The notes: generated from the sequence alone by a model not told the origin. 64,000 nt of DNA from Neoceratodus forsteri (GCA_016271365.2 CM057459.1:493533501-493597500); one strand, 5' to 3'; shown: positions 20,841-31,809, counted from the stretch's first letter. Made by a program: numbers and translations.

Positions 20841-21801
20841 GGAAATCAGAGGAAGGGGGCCAGTTACTGCACAGGGAAGAAAAAGACAAACAAACAAAAA
20901 AATAAAAAGAAAAGTGGCCCTGCAGGATTGCAGTAAAAACAGATATTAAACAAGCATTTGTCAATGCCTAACGTTTGTTTGCACTTACTGTATGTGCTGT
21001 GCAGGTGTTTGGTACTAATAGTGTATGGATGCACCAAGGGAAGACTCAGTCCAAGGACCCTGCACTTTAGTGCAGCAATGGATGTGAAGAATTCATGGGA
21101 CCATCTGGTGGGCTGCAGAAGCACAGGGCCCCGTAAACCCTGTGTTACCATGTGGCTGCAGATACAGATGCACCCGGCAAAGAGTGCATCTGTCAGCCAG
21201 TGCACAATGTGTTATGCCACCCACAGGTGCAGAGGTGCAGGGCTCTATGCCAAGAAGAAGTTATCTTCACTATATAGTACTTGGGTCAAAGCAGACAACC
21301 CTACACCTTTCATTCCCTCATTGGGGGTTGTCACATAATAGTGCCATTTCCCCACCCTCACCCCATCCAGCCAAGTTACTGAGTTCACCCTCAAACTAAG
21401 CTCAAAGGAACAGGATCACAAAGTATGACAGCTTGGGTGAAGACTGGTACTACACACAAAGGTTGTTAAACAATTATAATTTTTTTTTTAATTCTGACCC
21501 CAACTTTTCAAGATATTTGTTTTATTATTTGCCTTATAAACATGACATGTACCATTTATAGTATACTGTCCAAAATGTAATTTTGCACCAGAGGTGCAAA
21601 AAAAAAATCTCATCCAGGATTTAAAAAATGACACATCTCATTTATGAGGTGGTATGGAAAAATGGCTACGTTGAAAGTTTGGAATCAAAATATTGAAAAT
21701 TAGCACAGTTCTGAGTTAACGTTGAAATGGTGTAACATTCAGTCATAACCGAGGCATTGTACTGTATTTGTACACCACATTTTCATCATAGCCTTCATAT
21801 T

Positions 21802-22005
21802 ACTGGCAGTATAGCCTAGAGGTTAGAGGAATGAGGTGTGAACAAGCTTGATACATCCAGCAGACCAGACCTGAGTTTGTTTCTCACAACCTCCACTTGC
21901 ATACTGTGTGACTCTAAGCAAGTCACTTAACCACCCAGTGCTCCCAGGTCGCCCCTGAAAACAGCCACTTGTGTCTAGTGGGCCTTACCAAAGACTAAAG
22001 AAAAA
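21802..22005 (+). mobile_element. tRNA-derived SINE with CORE-like block
   Basis: The sequence starts GCAGTATAGCCTAGAGGTTA (A-box-like) and has ACCTGAGTTTGTTTCTCACA as a degraded B-box region. Then TACTGTGTGACTCTAAGCAA and GTCACTTAACCACCCAG, a CORE/MIR-type block, are followed by CAGGTCGCCCCTGAAAA and an A-rich tail AAAGAAAAAAATT. It interrupts a 297-bp-type unit: host sequence CATAGCCTTCATATTA resumes as ATTATCCCACCTCATG, comparable to the uninterrupted CATAGCCTTCTTATAACCCC at 22290. Its 3' part matches the SINE piece at 25044-25162. Confidence 0.75.
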
Positions 22006-22632
22006 AATTATCCCACCTCATGAACCCGGGAGGTGAAAATTTTGAAATCCCCACCAAAACATCATTCCATGACACAGAAACTTCATTCTGCACCACAGGT
22101 GCAAAAACACATTTTGGCCAGAATTAGAAAAATGGCAGCTGCCACGTTTGTGACATGGTGTGAAAAAATGACCATGTTGAAAATTTGGGGTCAGAATATT
22201 TAAAATGACCAAAGTTACAGGTGAGTATAGAAAAATGTCAATGTATGCACATACTTTCCCATTGTTACATATTTTGACTCCAAATTTTCAACATAGCCTT
22301 CTTATAACCCCACCTCGTCAGCCAGGGCAGTGACAATTTTCAAATCCTGTCTGAAAGGTGACTTCACAATGTGACCACAAAATCATCTTTTGGGCCTGAT
22401 TTGCATAATTCCACCAGCAGTGGTCATGAGGTGGGGTCCCAAAAAGACCATGTTGAAAATTTGGGGCCACAATATGCAAAAATGACAAAGTTATGCATCA
22501 AAGTTGAAAATCCCCATTGAAATACATTGAACCACACTTACCTTCATTTCTCATAGTGCAGTCGCTGTCTACAGTAACAAGACATGTCTTCGATTACAGA
22601 GTGGAACTTTGCCCTGGGACATATTCAGGTGA

Positions 22633-22720
22633 GTGAGGGTGTGTAGGGGTGTGTGGGGGAGGTGTGGAGTGGTGGGTGCTAAGTGGAAGGTCAGGGTGGG
22701 GTGGGTGGGTTGTGTGTGGA
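22633..22720 (+). repeat. GT/G-rich low-complexity tract
   Basis: A run of GTGTGGGG-, GGTGGG- and GGTGTG-type words. The frames on both strands here are translations of low-complexity sequence. It corresponds to the G-rich segment at 57270-57330 in another copy of the same element. Confidence 0.5.
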
Positions 22721-23013
22721 GGCAGCTTGGCAAGGGACAGCTTTCTGTTTTATGGGTTAAAAACATCAAGGATGGTTTTCTTTATTTCGGTGATATTGTG
22801 AAACTTGGATTGGGCACCCCAGTGTTGGGCTTGTACTCTGGGGGCCAAAGGAGCAGGCAAACTGGAGGGGAGGTGGTCAAGAGAAGCAGTACCAGGGGTG
22901 GGTACCCCGGTCCACTTATATTTTTAAAATATTGATCAAGATTGGGAAGGGCAGGTGGGCAAGCAACCTGGAGGGGACAGGGAGAAAGAAATGATACTGG
23001 GGGTGGGAACCAA

Positions 23014-23016
23014 CTA

Positions 23017-23099
<83 letters not shown>
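23014..23099. repeat. (GATA)n-(GACA)n microsatellite
   Basis: About 13 tandem GATA units (from 23014 to about 23068) change without interruption to about 8 GACA units ending at 23099. Compound GATA/GACA arrays are common in vertebrate genomes and highly polymorphic. The minus frame through this region, a run of alternating LSIY/LSVC residues, is only its translation. Confidence 0.95.
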
Positions 23100-23100
<1 letters not shown>

Positions 23101-23389
23101 TATGGTACAGCAAGCCATTCTGGAGCTGAGGGAGAGACTGAAACACAAGACAGGGTGGCAGCAACATTCCAAATGCTGAAAATCGATTAGCTGCTTATCT
23201 GCTGCTTATCCCACATAGCTGAAGTCAACAGTCTCCAATATTGAGATAGGGTAAGAGTGTAACTGCACTGGCTGTTCCCACTGATTCATGCAGAAGTCCT
23301 ATATGAATATTAGAGACTGTCAAATTTCAACATGAGGGTGTCTTACTGTATGTTCCCCACCATATATTAACAGTGCAGTGTCCACAATG

Positions 23390-23693
23390 TTCAAGTGAGA
23401 CAGAGTCATCAGTGTGTTATCACCAGCTAACACAGATCCCCCCTTTCTGGACACCAAAACGAGTTAAGAACAACTTTGTTTCATCTTCAGTGGTTTAGGA
23501 ATGAACAGGTTTCAGTGAAACCCTACCAACTGTCTGTGTTTGAGACTTTATTTGTATTTTTGCTATACCTGTATAGCAGTTTTCTGCAGCCTATCAGGGT
23601 GCAGTAGGGGTGGAGTTTAGACCTTTAAAAGTATGTGCTGCTCACTACTGTGCAAGTGAGACAGAGTCATCAGCATGTTATCACCATCTAACT
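23390..23693 (+). repeat. 40-bp direct repeats 261 bp apart
   Basis: AAGTGAGACAGAGTCATCAG followed by TGTGTTATCACCAGCTAAC at about 23394 recurs at about 23655 as AAGTGAGACAGAGTCATCAG followed by CATGTTATCACCATCTAAC, with only a few differences. The second copy lies directly before the half foldback element. The segment between them is unassigned. Confidence 0.75.
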
Positions 23694-24748
23694 ACTGTTA
23701 CAGTATGCATTGCAAGCCCATTGGTCCACGCACAGCTGACACTGTAAGCTGTCGATCGGTCGCAGCCACGGAGGTATGTGGGTGGGTTTGCTGCTGCCCG
23801 CCGATGATGGGGGGGAGCTGGGTGGGCAGGGGATCCTGTGTGGGTGGGGGGTGCCACTGGACCACCAGGGAATTATGTACATCAGTTTTGCAGGCGATCG
23901 GGAATACGGGCGGGGTGGAGGTTACCACTAGACTACCAGGGACTTATAATGCACACTTACTGGTGATCAGTGTTCTGGAATGGGGTGGGAGGAACCACTG
24001 GACCACCAGGGCATGTATTTCAATTTCTTTCGTCTGTTCAGAGCTAAGGGAGGGGCGAAGAACCTACTAAACTACCAGGGCATTTCTTTTGCTATGTTCT
24101 GCCCAATCAGAGCTATGGGGAGGGAGGAGGATTCCACTAGACTACCAGGGCACTATTTCACATTTATGTCTCAGCAATCAGGGCTACAGGGAGGGAGGAT
24201 GGTTCCACTAGACTACCAGGGCATTATTTCACATTTAGTTCTCAGCGATTGGGGCTACGAGGAAGGTTCCACTAGACTACCAAGACATTTATTATACTGT
24301 ATTTCAGTTGATCTGTGCTACATGAGGGGTAGGGGGGTACCATTGGACCACCAGGGACATATGTGGGTGCTTGTGCACGATGTTGGGGGGGTAGCCACCC
24401 ATGGCTGGTGACTGCTGTGTTGCGCAGTGCATTACAGCAGCACACCTGTGGGTGGCAGGCACTTGAGCCATTTTTTATGGGCTCAACCAACTTTGAGCCC
24501 AGGTATGCGGCACATCTCTGGGTTGTGCAGGCATATGCACTGCACATCCCAGGATGAATATCAGGATGTGTTGCGTATGCATGGGCACGCCCCCTGGAGA
24601 TGCACTGCATACATTATCTTTGTGCCCTGGGACATTGGGAATTGCACTGCACAAGTCCCTCTTTTGAATATTGCCCCGGGGTGCATTTCTGGGGTTGCGT
24701 TGGTGAAATTCAGTTGCACCAGGTGCAACCTCATTGAGTATCCATGCC
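23690..24748 (+). mobile_element. foldback-family element, right half
   Basis: It opens with TGCATTGCAAGCCCATTGG, corresponding to the centre-right of the complete element at 16090-16115. Then come about eight units of 65-72 bp with CCACTGGACCACCAGGG or CCACTAGACTACCAGGG at 23854, 23925, 23995, about 24063, 24134, 24206, 24270 and 24339. The distal part (TGTTGCGCAGTGCATTACAG, CACACCTGTGGGTGGC, TTTTGAATATTGCC) matches the reverse complement of the left arm of the complete element at 14977-15345. The left arm and dyad centre are absent. The frame at 23675-24411 is array read-through. Confidence 0.75.
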
Positions 24749-25036
24749 AATGTCTCTAAGGCTCCCTAAATTGTTGGGCCTCATAGGGAAATGTACGAAA
24801 CGACATTGTGTGTTAAATGTTATTAGGTGTGTTAGTATTTTGTTCTTGGTGGCATGTGGGAATATCCACCCCAATCCAGGCCCATCTGACACTACATCAA
24901 TGAATTCTGATATTCAGGGCTATGTACCTGTTAATACTGAATTATTATAACATGGAGAGTTTGGGGTAGTGCACTTTAACTCTAGGAGTGTTTGGAAAAA
25001 ATATGACTTAATAAGAGACTGGATTACTATGTCCCA
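24744..25036 (+). pseudogene. LINE endonuclease N-terminal remnant
   Basis: The frame from 24744 contains the HPNPGP motif and stops at 24948. A second piece at about 24963-25035 reads VVHFNSRSVWKKYDLIRDWI, matching the NARS block that opens the apurinic-type endonuclease of L2/CR1-like LINEs. The frame is then broken by the SINE and resumes at 25160 with KPKITVITETWLHS. Confidence 0.7.
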
Positions 25037-25043
25037 ACCTTAA

Positions 25044-25162
25044 TCTGGTTTAAGGTCAGTTGGCATTCATCTGTATCCCCCTTCCCCTGGTCGTGCCTGA
25101 AAATAGGCAGGATTTGTCTAGTGCACCTACCCGGTCAACAAAAACTAAATAAATAAATAATA
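25044..25162 (+). mobile_element. SINE 3' fragment inserted in LINE endonuclease
   Basis: CCCTGGTCGTGCCTGAAAAT ... TTGTCTAGTGCACCTACCC and an (AAAT)n tail match the 3' part of the SINE at 21802-22005 (CAGGTCGCCCCTGAAAA ... GTGTCTAGTGGGCCTTACC). AACCTTAA at 25036-25043 and AACCTAAA at 25163-25170 look like an eight-base target duplication. LINE endonuclease coding sequence stops before it (ITMSQP) and resumes after it (KPKITVITETW). Confidence 0.75.
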
Positions 25163-25170
25163 AACCTAAA

Positions 25171-26066
25171 ATAACAGTGATCACTGAAACCTGGTTACAC
25201 AGTAGGATTGAGGATTGTCAAATACAGTTAGATAATTACCAAATGTTCAGAAATGATAGAAATAAAAAGGGTGGAGGGATCTTAGTTTTTGTTAAATCAA
25301 ATCTGGTTTTCACTGCGTTACAGACAAACAATATTGGGGAGCATTTAGAAGCTATAATGCTTGAACTAAAAATCCATTTGGTAAACCAATGCTACTAGGC
25401 AGGATTTAAAAACCTCATAAAATCAACTCAAACATATTGAATTTTCTTCAGGCTTTCATACAACCCTACAAAAACTCACATGAAGTCTTACTTCTTGGGG
25501 ATTTTAATGTAAATTGGACAGCAGTGGATGCTTTGTATAGCCTTTTAGACCTTCAGATTAGTTTAGGTTTGAGCCAATTGATTCAGGATCCTACAAGACT
25601 TAATAACCATGACTACACAAACTCTACAGCTGAGGATCTCATTTTCACAAACAGATTGAGTTTTTACCCAATGAGTGGTGTTCTACCTGACACCTTTTCT
25701 GATCACCAATTTATATTCACAGTTCGTAAAAAAGTAAAAATAATTGGTCAAACTCCCTAATATATATACCTGAGAAACTTTAATCGTTTTGACTTTGTCT
25801 ATTTTATGTTAGACATAGAAGGTATTGACTGGAATAGACTGTACTTTATTCCTAGTGCATCAGAGGCATGGAGTTACTTTTTCCAGGAGTTTATTCAGGT
25901 CTGTAATGACCATGTACCCATTATTAAAAGAAAAATAAAGGCAATGAGCCCAAAATGGTATCATTCAAACTTACATAAATTAAAACAGCAAAGAGATAAA
26001 TGTTGGCACAAAGCTAAATGTGCCCCTAGAGAAATCAATTGGCTGGCATACAGACAATGCGTAACA
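25171..26066 (+). pseudogene. LINE endonuclease core and linker remnant
   Basis: The first piece (25177-25398) has the ITETWLHS block, where the catalytic E lies in ETW, and GGGILVFVKSNL. The second (25437-25760) has LLLGDFNVNW, the GDFN catalytic block, and SDHQFIF, the conserved SDH block with the catalytic D and H. These are diagnostic for the endonuclease/exonuclease/phosphatase fold of non-LTR retrotransposons. The third (25806-26069) covers the linker preceding the reverse transcriptase. Stops separate the pieces, but all key residues named remain readable. Confidence 0.8.
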
Positions 26067-26549
26067 TAAATGGTAAAACCATTAGAGAAACTAAACAAGA
26101 GTATTTTAGAAGAAAACTATGTGCTGTTAGTAAAAAGAAACCCAGTGTCTTCTGGAATATTGTTTCTTGCTTAACAGGTAGCTAAAAAACTAAGCACGAA
26201 GGTCATTTTTATGTTTGCTTGCACGCATGTACAAGAAACATAGTGCCATCATCCAAGTTTTCGGAGGTGTGGCACCCGTCTTCCAATTCAGTCAGTGTGT
26301 TTGCAGGCACGGCCGCAGTTCTCCAATGAACGCTGCAGCTGTCTATGACAGCAGTTGAAAATGCAGTGGCCGTACAGTTGAAAGGGAGAGCTACACTTCA
26401 GTGAGCAGTGATAAGATATCTCGTGCTAATGCGTGCTCCCCCCACACACATGCACACATACTGTGTGGTCGTGCTTCCCCCCCACACACACACTGTATAG
26501 CTGATGGGGGTGCACAATCCCCCGTCAGCTGTGCTGTGCCCCCCCAACA

Positions 26550-26800
26550 GAGTTCCAGATGCCACGCTGGGAGCCCACCCTAGCATGGCAACAGATTGTA
26601 TGGCTGACGGGGGTGCCCAATCCACCATCTGCACCACTGCCCACCCAAGAGACTAGAGGTTGCCATGCTGGGAGCCCACCCCAGCATGGCAACAGATTGT
26701 ATGGCCCATGGGGGTGCCCAGTCCCCCATCTGCTCCATGGCCCCCCCAAACAGCCTTCCAGCTGCCATGCTGGGAGCTCACCCCAGCATGGCACAAGTCC
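26550..26800. repeat. 105-bp tandem repeat with internal dyads
   Basis: GCCATGCTGGGAGCCCACCC then CAGCATGGCAACAGATTGTA recurs at about 26561, 26661 and 26768 with a period near 105 bases. Each unit holds the palindrome GCCATGCTGGG...CCCAGCATGGC. The overlapping long frames on both strands (26398-26919) come from this array. Confidence 0.75.
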
Positions 26801-27049
26801 CACGTCATGTAAGTTAAAAAAAAAAAGAAACCTGGAAGAAAAAAACTTCCCTCGCTGACTGTCCTGACCCAATCTCCCCCCATCTGCACCCACCGTCTGT
26901 GCACCCTGCCTCCCCACACCCCCTCCTCACCCCATACTTACCTCCGGGGCTCGGCTCAACAATCTTCGGTGGACCAGTAACATGTCTGCACTCTTCAAAG
27001 CCAATCACGAACTGAGGAAATGCCAGTAAGCTGTATAATGTAATAAATA

Positions 27050-28480
27050 GGGTTTTTTCAACTTTAGTGCATATCTCATGCATTTTGGGGAGTTTTCACC
27101 AAATTTTCAACATGGGGTTTTTGGGACCCCGCCTCATGAATTCTGTCACTGTCATGGCATTAATCGGCCCCGAATGGTGATTCTGCAGTCACTGCATGGA
27201 ACCACCTTTCAGGACTGATTTACAAAACAACAATGTCACAGTTCATGAGGTAGGCTCCCAAAAACCCTATGTTGAAAATTTGGTGAAAAAATTCCCATAA
27301 ATGATGAGCATGCGTTGCGCTGTTCCTATGCACGCTTGTAAGTTAACGAACTTTCAATATGTTCACTCCAGATTTTCAACATTGCCATTTTACTGTACCT
27401 CCTTATGAGCAGTACAGCTGTCATTTCTCACATCTGACCCAAAATGTGTTTCCATGCATGTAGCGCACAATGACACAGTTGGTGTGCGAAATCAATGTTT
27501 GGAACAGATTAAGAAAATCACAGTGACACTGTTCATGAGCAGAAGTGCCAAATGGCTATGTTAAAAATTTGGTGAAATAATTCCCAAAAATTACTGTTTT
27601 ACGAGCATGCATTGCGCTGTTCCTACGCACGCTCGTAAGTTCACAAATTTTCAATATTTTCACTTCAGATTTTCAACATTGCCATTTTACAACACCTCCT
27701 TATGAGCAGTACAGCTGTCATTATTCACATCTCAGCCAAAACATGTTTTCGCCGATGTAGCATACAATGGCATAGTAGGTGTGCAAAATCAATGTTCGGG
27801 ACAGATTAAGAAAATCACAGTGACACTGTTCATGAGCAGAGGTGTTAAAATGGCTATGTTAAAAATTTGGTAAAATACGTACATAAAATGACTGTGTTAC
27901 AAGCGACCATTGCGCAGTTTCCACACACCCTCATAACTTCATGGATTTCTAATATTTTCAGTCCAGATTTTCACCACTGGCATTTTTCAACACTTCCTTA
28001 TGAACAGTACAGCTGTCATTTTTCACACCATGGCCAAAATGTGTTTTTGCACTTCCAGCACAGAAATGCATGGTCGCTGTGGGAAATCACTGTTCAGGAC
28101 AGATTAAGAAAATCACATTGACACTGTTCATGAGCAGAGGTTACAAAATCCCTGTGTTGACAATCTGCTGTAAAAAATCCTCAAACTAATTACATTATGG
28201 GTGTGCATTGCGCATTTTCTACGCACGCTCGTGACTTCACCAGTTTTTTTAATATTTTCACTGCAGAATTTCAACATTGCCATTTTTTGCACCTCCCCAT
28301 GAACAGTACAGCTATCATTTTTCACATCCTGTTGGAAATGTGTTTTCGCACTTGTGGTGCCAAATGGCGTAGTTGCTGTGCGAAATCAGCTTTCGGCTAA
28401 CAAACTGATATTGCCAGTGTTCATTAGGTGGGGGTCACAAAAAAACCGTGTTGAAAATTTGGAGTGAAAATGCCAACAAA
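27050..28480. repeat. 297-bp tandem array, four units
   Basis: Each unit contains a TTTCAACATTGCCATTTT block, an AGTACAGCTGTCATTTTTCA block, an AAAATGTGTTTTCGCAC block, TTAAGAAAATCACAGTGACA and CTGTTCATGAGCAGAGGT. A CATTGCGC...TACGCACGCTCGTAA dyad follows. Neighbouring units differ at many sites, so the array is old. The same units, inverted, occupy 56040-57130. Confidence 0.8.
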
Positions 28481-29139
28481 TGCCTGAAGCATTAGGGTTT
28501 CCGACCATAATGCTCCAGCCTATAGAGACTGAGAGGCATCAGGGGTGTGACTTGGGATTCTCGCCTGTAATGCTCATACCATTTCACACCCTGCAGCCAG
28601 TGAGAGGCATTGAGGTGTGCCTTGGACTCTTCGGCTCCAAAGTTCACCCCACTCTCCTATACAGGACCCATCTCACTGTATTTCCTGATGGAATGGGGTG
28701 AGCATAAGGGCCAAAGACCCCAAGGCACACCGTGACACTTGTCAGTGTCTGCAGGGTAGGGTGTGGTGAAATGGCACGGCCTTTATGCTTGACGACCCAA
28801 AGACACACCCCAATGCCTGTCAGTCTCTGCAGGGTGGTGTTGGGGTTGGTTTCAGTTCAATACTTCACTGCCATTCCTATTATGCAGCTCTTTAACTCCT
28901 ACACTACCAATGCCAATTCCAGCAAGCAAACATTCGGCATTGACAAATTCTTGTTTGATTAACAATCAAAATACACCAACAAGTTCAATGGTATCTGAAG
29001 CATTTAATAAATTTTTTATTGATTCTGGAATCACTAGGGATAAAATTGATCAACTACAGACACCTATTTAATCACAATCATTTACCCAGTTTGGCACTAT
29101 GCTTGCAAATTGTGATTCAAATTTAAAATTCAAATTCAA

Positions 29140-29757
29140 GAGGTAATGGCCGAGGATGTAAAATCTGAGCTCTTAAAATTGGACACAAAAAAATCCGCTG
29201 GATCTGAGTGTATACCACCTAAATGTCTTTGATATGCAGCCCCTGCTATTGCCTATCCGTTATCATACATATTCAATCTTTCTGTTTTGACTGCTGAATT
29301 TCCAGTTCTTTGGAAAATAGCCAAAGTGATTCCCATACATAAATCCAGATTAAAGGCCTTTGACATGCTTAGTCATACTGTCCTTATATCTAGGCTAGTG
29401 GACCTGAACCTCTCTCCTTTAGTGGTGGAGTGGTTTAGGTCCTATTTACAATATAGACAACAGTTTGTATCCTTAGGTACTTCTAGCTCACCATTGAGAG
29501 CAGTTTGATCTGGAGTGCCCCAGGGGCCGATTCTGGGGTCATTACTCTTTAACATGTATGTTAATGAGCCTAATTTCCATGGCGTGGACATAGAGTTTCA
29601 TCTCTATGCAGATGATACAGTGATTTATGCCAGTGGGAATTCAATTGATTTGGTCCAGGAAAGATTACAGATAGCTTTTGAATTTATACAAATGTTTTTT
29701 GAAACCCAACTAATGAAACTTAATGTAAAAAAGACATCTAGAGAGTTCAAAGATTAG
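29140..29757 (+). pseudogene. L2/Rex1-like reverse transcriptase remnant
   Basis: In order: a KSAGSECIPP-like block near 29205, WKIAKVIPIHKS at 29310 (the conserved W-hydrophobic-pIPK block), AFDMLSHTVLISRLVDLNLS at 29357, and GVPQGPILGSLLFNMYVNE, where the catalytic-domain GxPQGs-LgPlLF block is GVPQGPILG. YADDTVIYASG at 29608 is the YADD catalytic box, intact. The frame breaks between 29340 and 29357, where block 2 sequence is missing, and there is an in-frame stop just before the GVPQG block at 29507. Confidence 0.85.
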
Positions 29758-30393
29758 AATCTAAATATCAAAACTAAGCTCTGAGATATATTAAAATCTA
29801 CATCCAGCTGTAAATACTTAGGAATGTGGCTGGATGATCCACTTAAATGGGAAAATCATATCCAATCCTTAGTAGGAAACATTCACAAAAAAATAGGACC
29901 TATGCATAGGGTGAAACATTATTTGGACACTGACTCAAAACTTTAACTGGTTAATAGTACAATCATTCCAACAATAGATTATGGAGACCTTCTATATGCT
30001 GGAGCATCTGGAACACTACTGGGCAAAATTGATATAACCTATAATAGGCTGGCCCATTATGTCCTGGATGCACATTACAGAACGCACCACTACCAACTGT
30101 ATAAAAATTTGAATTGGTTGAGACGAAGAGATAAAAGGGACCTACATATTTCACTTTTTATGTTAAAAGTCCTGAAAGGTACAATTCCCCAGTATATTAA
30201 TCATTTATTCACAACCAGACCTGTTTTACAAAGTTTGAGATCTTACGGTGGTATTGAGTTTAATGTCCCCAGAGCTAGATTAGAAATTGGGAGACTTTCA
30301 ATAAGACACAGGGCTGCAATAGTCTGGATCTCAACCCCTATTAAACTGAGAGACCCCACTCTATTAGACAGAAAAAAGCATATTAAAACATGA
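29758..30393 (+). pseudogene. LINE ORF2 C-terminal remnant
   Basis: It continues the reverse transcriptase: CKYLGMWLDD near 29812 and IDYGDLLYAG near 29978, followed by the frame 30109-30393 with LNWLRRRDKRDLHISLFMLK. Such sequence follows the thumb in L2/Rex1/CR1-type proteins. At least two frameshifts or stops are present. Its divergence is similar to that of the upstream pieces. Confidence 0.75.
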
Positions 30394-30678
30394 TTTTATG
30401 AACAGTCACATTCCCGCACTATGCTGTCCTTCTGCAATAACCTAAACCCATGAACTATTTCTATTGGCATCATTCCTTACTATTGACTCTGTATAGTGTT
30501 ATTTATAAAACTTTTTGTTTTTATTTCTAAATGTTATTTATGTATGCCTCTTGTAAGAATAGAAACTGTATGAAGGTATTTTGGATCTCCTTGAAAATTA
30601 GTTCACTCAATGGAGTTTTTTATCCAATTTATGGTTTTTGAATAAAATATATTACAACTACTACTTACTACTACTACT

Positions 30679-31809
30679 CCAGTATGGTAGTAGGGACAGA
30701 GCTACCACATTCCATCTCTCAGCATTATCCTTTACATTACTGTATTGCCGGCACAGTCAGCAACCTTCTTATAGAAATGCGGTACCCACCTGCTGTGCTA
30801 CTACAGCAGTTGTGTGTGACATATTCAGCCCAACATATGGCTGTGCATCAGGGGCACTTCAGATCTGCAAGTAGGTACCTATCCTGTCGCATACTGTGCA
30901 GCCAGGGGCAGTCTACTGTTTTCTGCAATCCTTGGAAGCTGTCATGGTATGTTCTCGGCAGAAATCCTGGACCACCAGACAGTACTGTTGTATAGTGTTG
31001 AGTAGTGCTGTTGACAGCAGTTTGTAGTGATTTTTTTCCCTTAGGACTGGTTTGCTGGAAGTGGAAACTTCTGTGGAGAAGTGAGTGTGAGTACTGTGTC
31101 AATCATGGATTTTTAGTTTTTAAATGGCATGCTAATTTCACAGATCAGTCGATTTTCCTATTATTCACTGGCCTTGATTAAGAACTATTGTATTCTGTCT
31201 CTTTTCATTTCAGTGCTGAATTTAGGGCAGGTGGCAGATTGACAAATGTGAGACTACAACCATTTTTTTAATCACTAGCCTGGAAAGCTTCTTGTGTGTG
31301 TGTGTTTTTTTAATAAGAACTGTACAGCTAGTATGCTCTGTGAGACTGTGACTGTCCTGGGCATGGTTGTGTGGTGCACCACAGTACAATGCAACAGGTG
31401 GGCTTTGCAAGCCAGCCCCATACAGCCACTATGGGGCACAGTGAACCAATACCGATCAAGATGAGTCGTGTCTCCCCCCCACCCAGCAGATCCCAATCTG
31501 CCACACAAATGTTGTTAGACCAGCTCATGGGTGGTCTAACCACAGCCAGGCCCTGATACCACAGAGGAGCATTCAGAATCCTTATTTAGGGGATGCTGCA
31601 GCCCTGCTGTGGTACAAGCCCCCTTACAACATAGTACACCCCCCACCACTTTAGGTGCATGGCTGGCTTGGTGCATGGTCTCCCAATTTCAAAGCAGCCT
31701 GAGTTCAAAAATTGGAACTGGCACAAACTTTGATGCAAGGTACCACTTGTGTCAATTCAGTTTGGTGCAGCACCTTACATCAGTTTCAGCCCTTTGAAAA
31801 TCAAGCCCC
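30679..31809. other. unassigned sequence
   Basis: No gene was recognised. The end of the segment (31640-31805) reads like the edge of a transposon: CCCTTTGAAAATCAAGCCCC resembles the TTTGAATAT...GGCCC ends of the foldback family, but no partner was found. A TG-rich stretch lies at 31292-31304. Confidence 0.4.

Larger units (their letters stand above)
20950..22925 (+). mobile_element. large non-coding element with 297-bp units, copy 3 (divergent)
   Basis: TTAA at 20946-20949 is followed by ACAAGCATTTGTCAATGCC, the same end as the copies starting at 55411 and (inverted) ending at 28958. Further in are degenerate units with TTGAAAATTTGGGGTCA, TGCACCACAGGTGCAAAAAC and CACCTCATGAACC words. A segment near 22745-22800 (GGGTTAAAAACATCAAGG, TTGGGCACCCC) matches 57370-57510. 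It has no coding capacity. A SINE is nested at 21802-22005. The far end was not located because the sequence becomes too divergent beyond about 22925. Confidence 0.6.
26175..28958 (-). mobile_element. large non-coding element with 297-bp units, copy 1
   Basis: It interrupts the LINE between FWNIVSCLTG and NQNTPTSSMVSEAF. TTAACA occurs at both edges (26171-26176 and 28959-28964), so a TTAA target is likely. Its minus strand begins at 28958 with ACAAGAATTTGTCAATGCC, the end shared with copies at 55411 and 20950. It contains four units of 295-298 bp, whose CATTGCGC...CGCACGC block recurs at 27308, 27603, 27900 and 28198. An 85-bp repeat (TGTCAGTCTCTGCAGGGT) at 28490-28860 occurs in both orientations, and a 105-bp repeat lies at 26550-26800. 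No coding sequence was recognised. Confidence 0.75.
24756..30678 (+). mobile_element. L2/Rex1-like LINE, split by two insertions
   Basis: It starts near 24756 with a frame containing CGNIHPNPGPSD, a motif typical of L2, Rex and related LINEs of fish and amphibians. The endonuclease (about 24960-25760), a linker, the reverse transcriptase (29140-29760) and a C-terminal region (to 30390) follow in order. The 3' end GAATAAAATATATTACAACT carries an (ACT)n tail at 30653-30678. A SINE at 25044-25162 and a 2.8-kb element at 26175-28958 interrupt it. Without them the LINE is about 3.0 kb. Stops and frameshifts make it inactive. Confidence 0.8.

Noticed and set aside
23675..24411. Overlapping 131- and 143-residue frames
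   Set aside because: Translations of the CCACTGGACCACCAGGG array in a half foldback element, with no protein motif.
26398..26919. Long frames on both strands (up to 130 residues)
   Set aside because: Produced by the 105-bp tandem repeat with palindromic GCCATGCTGGG blocks; no domain.
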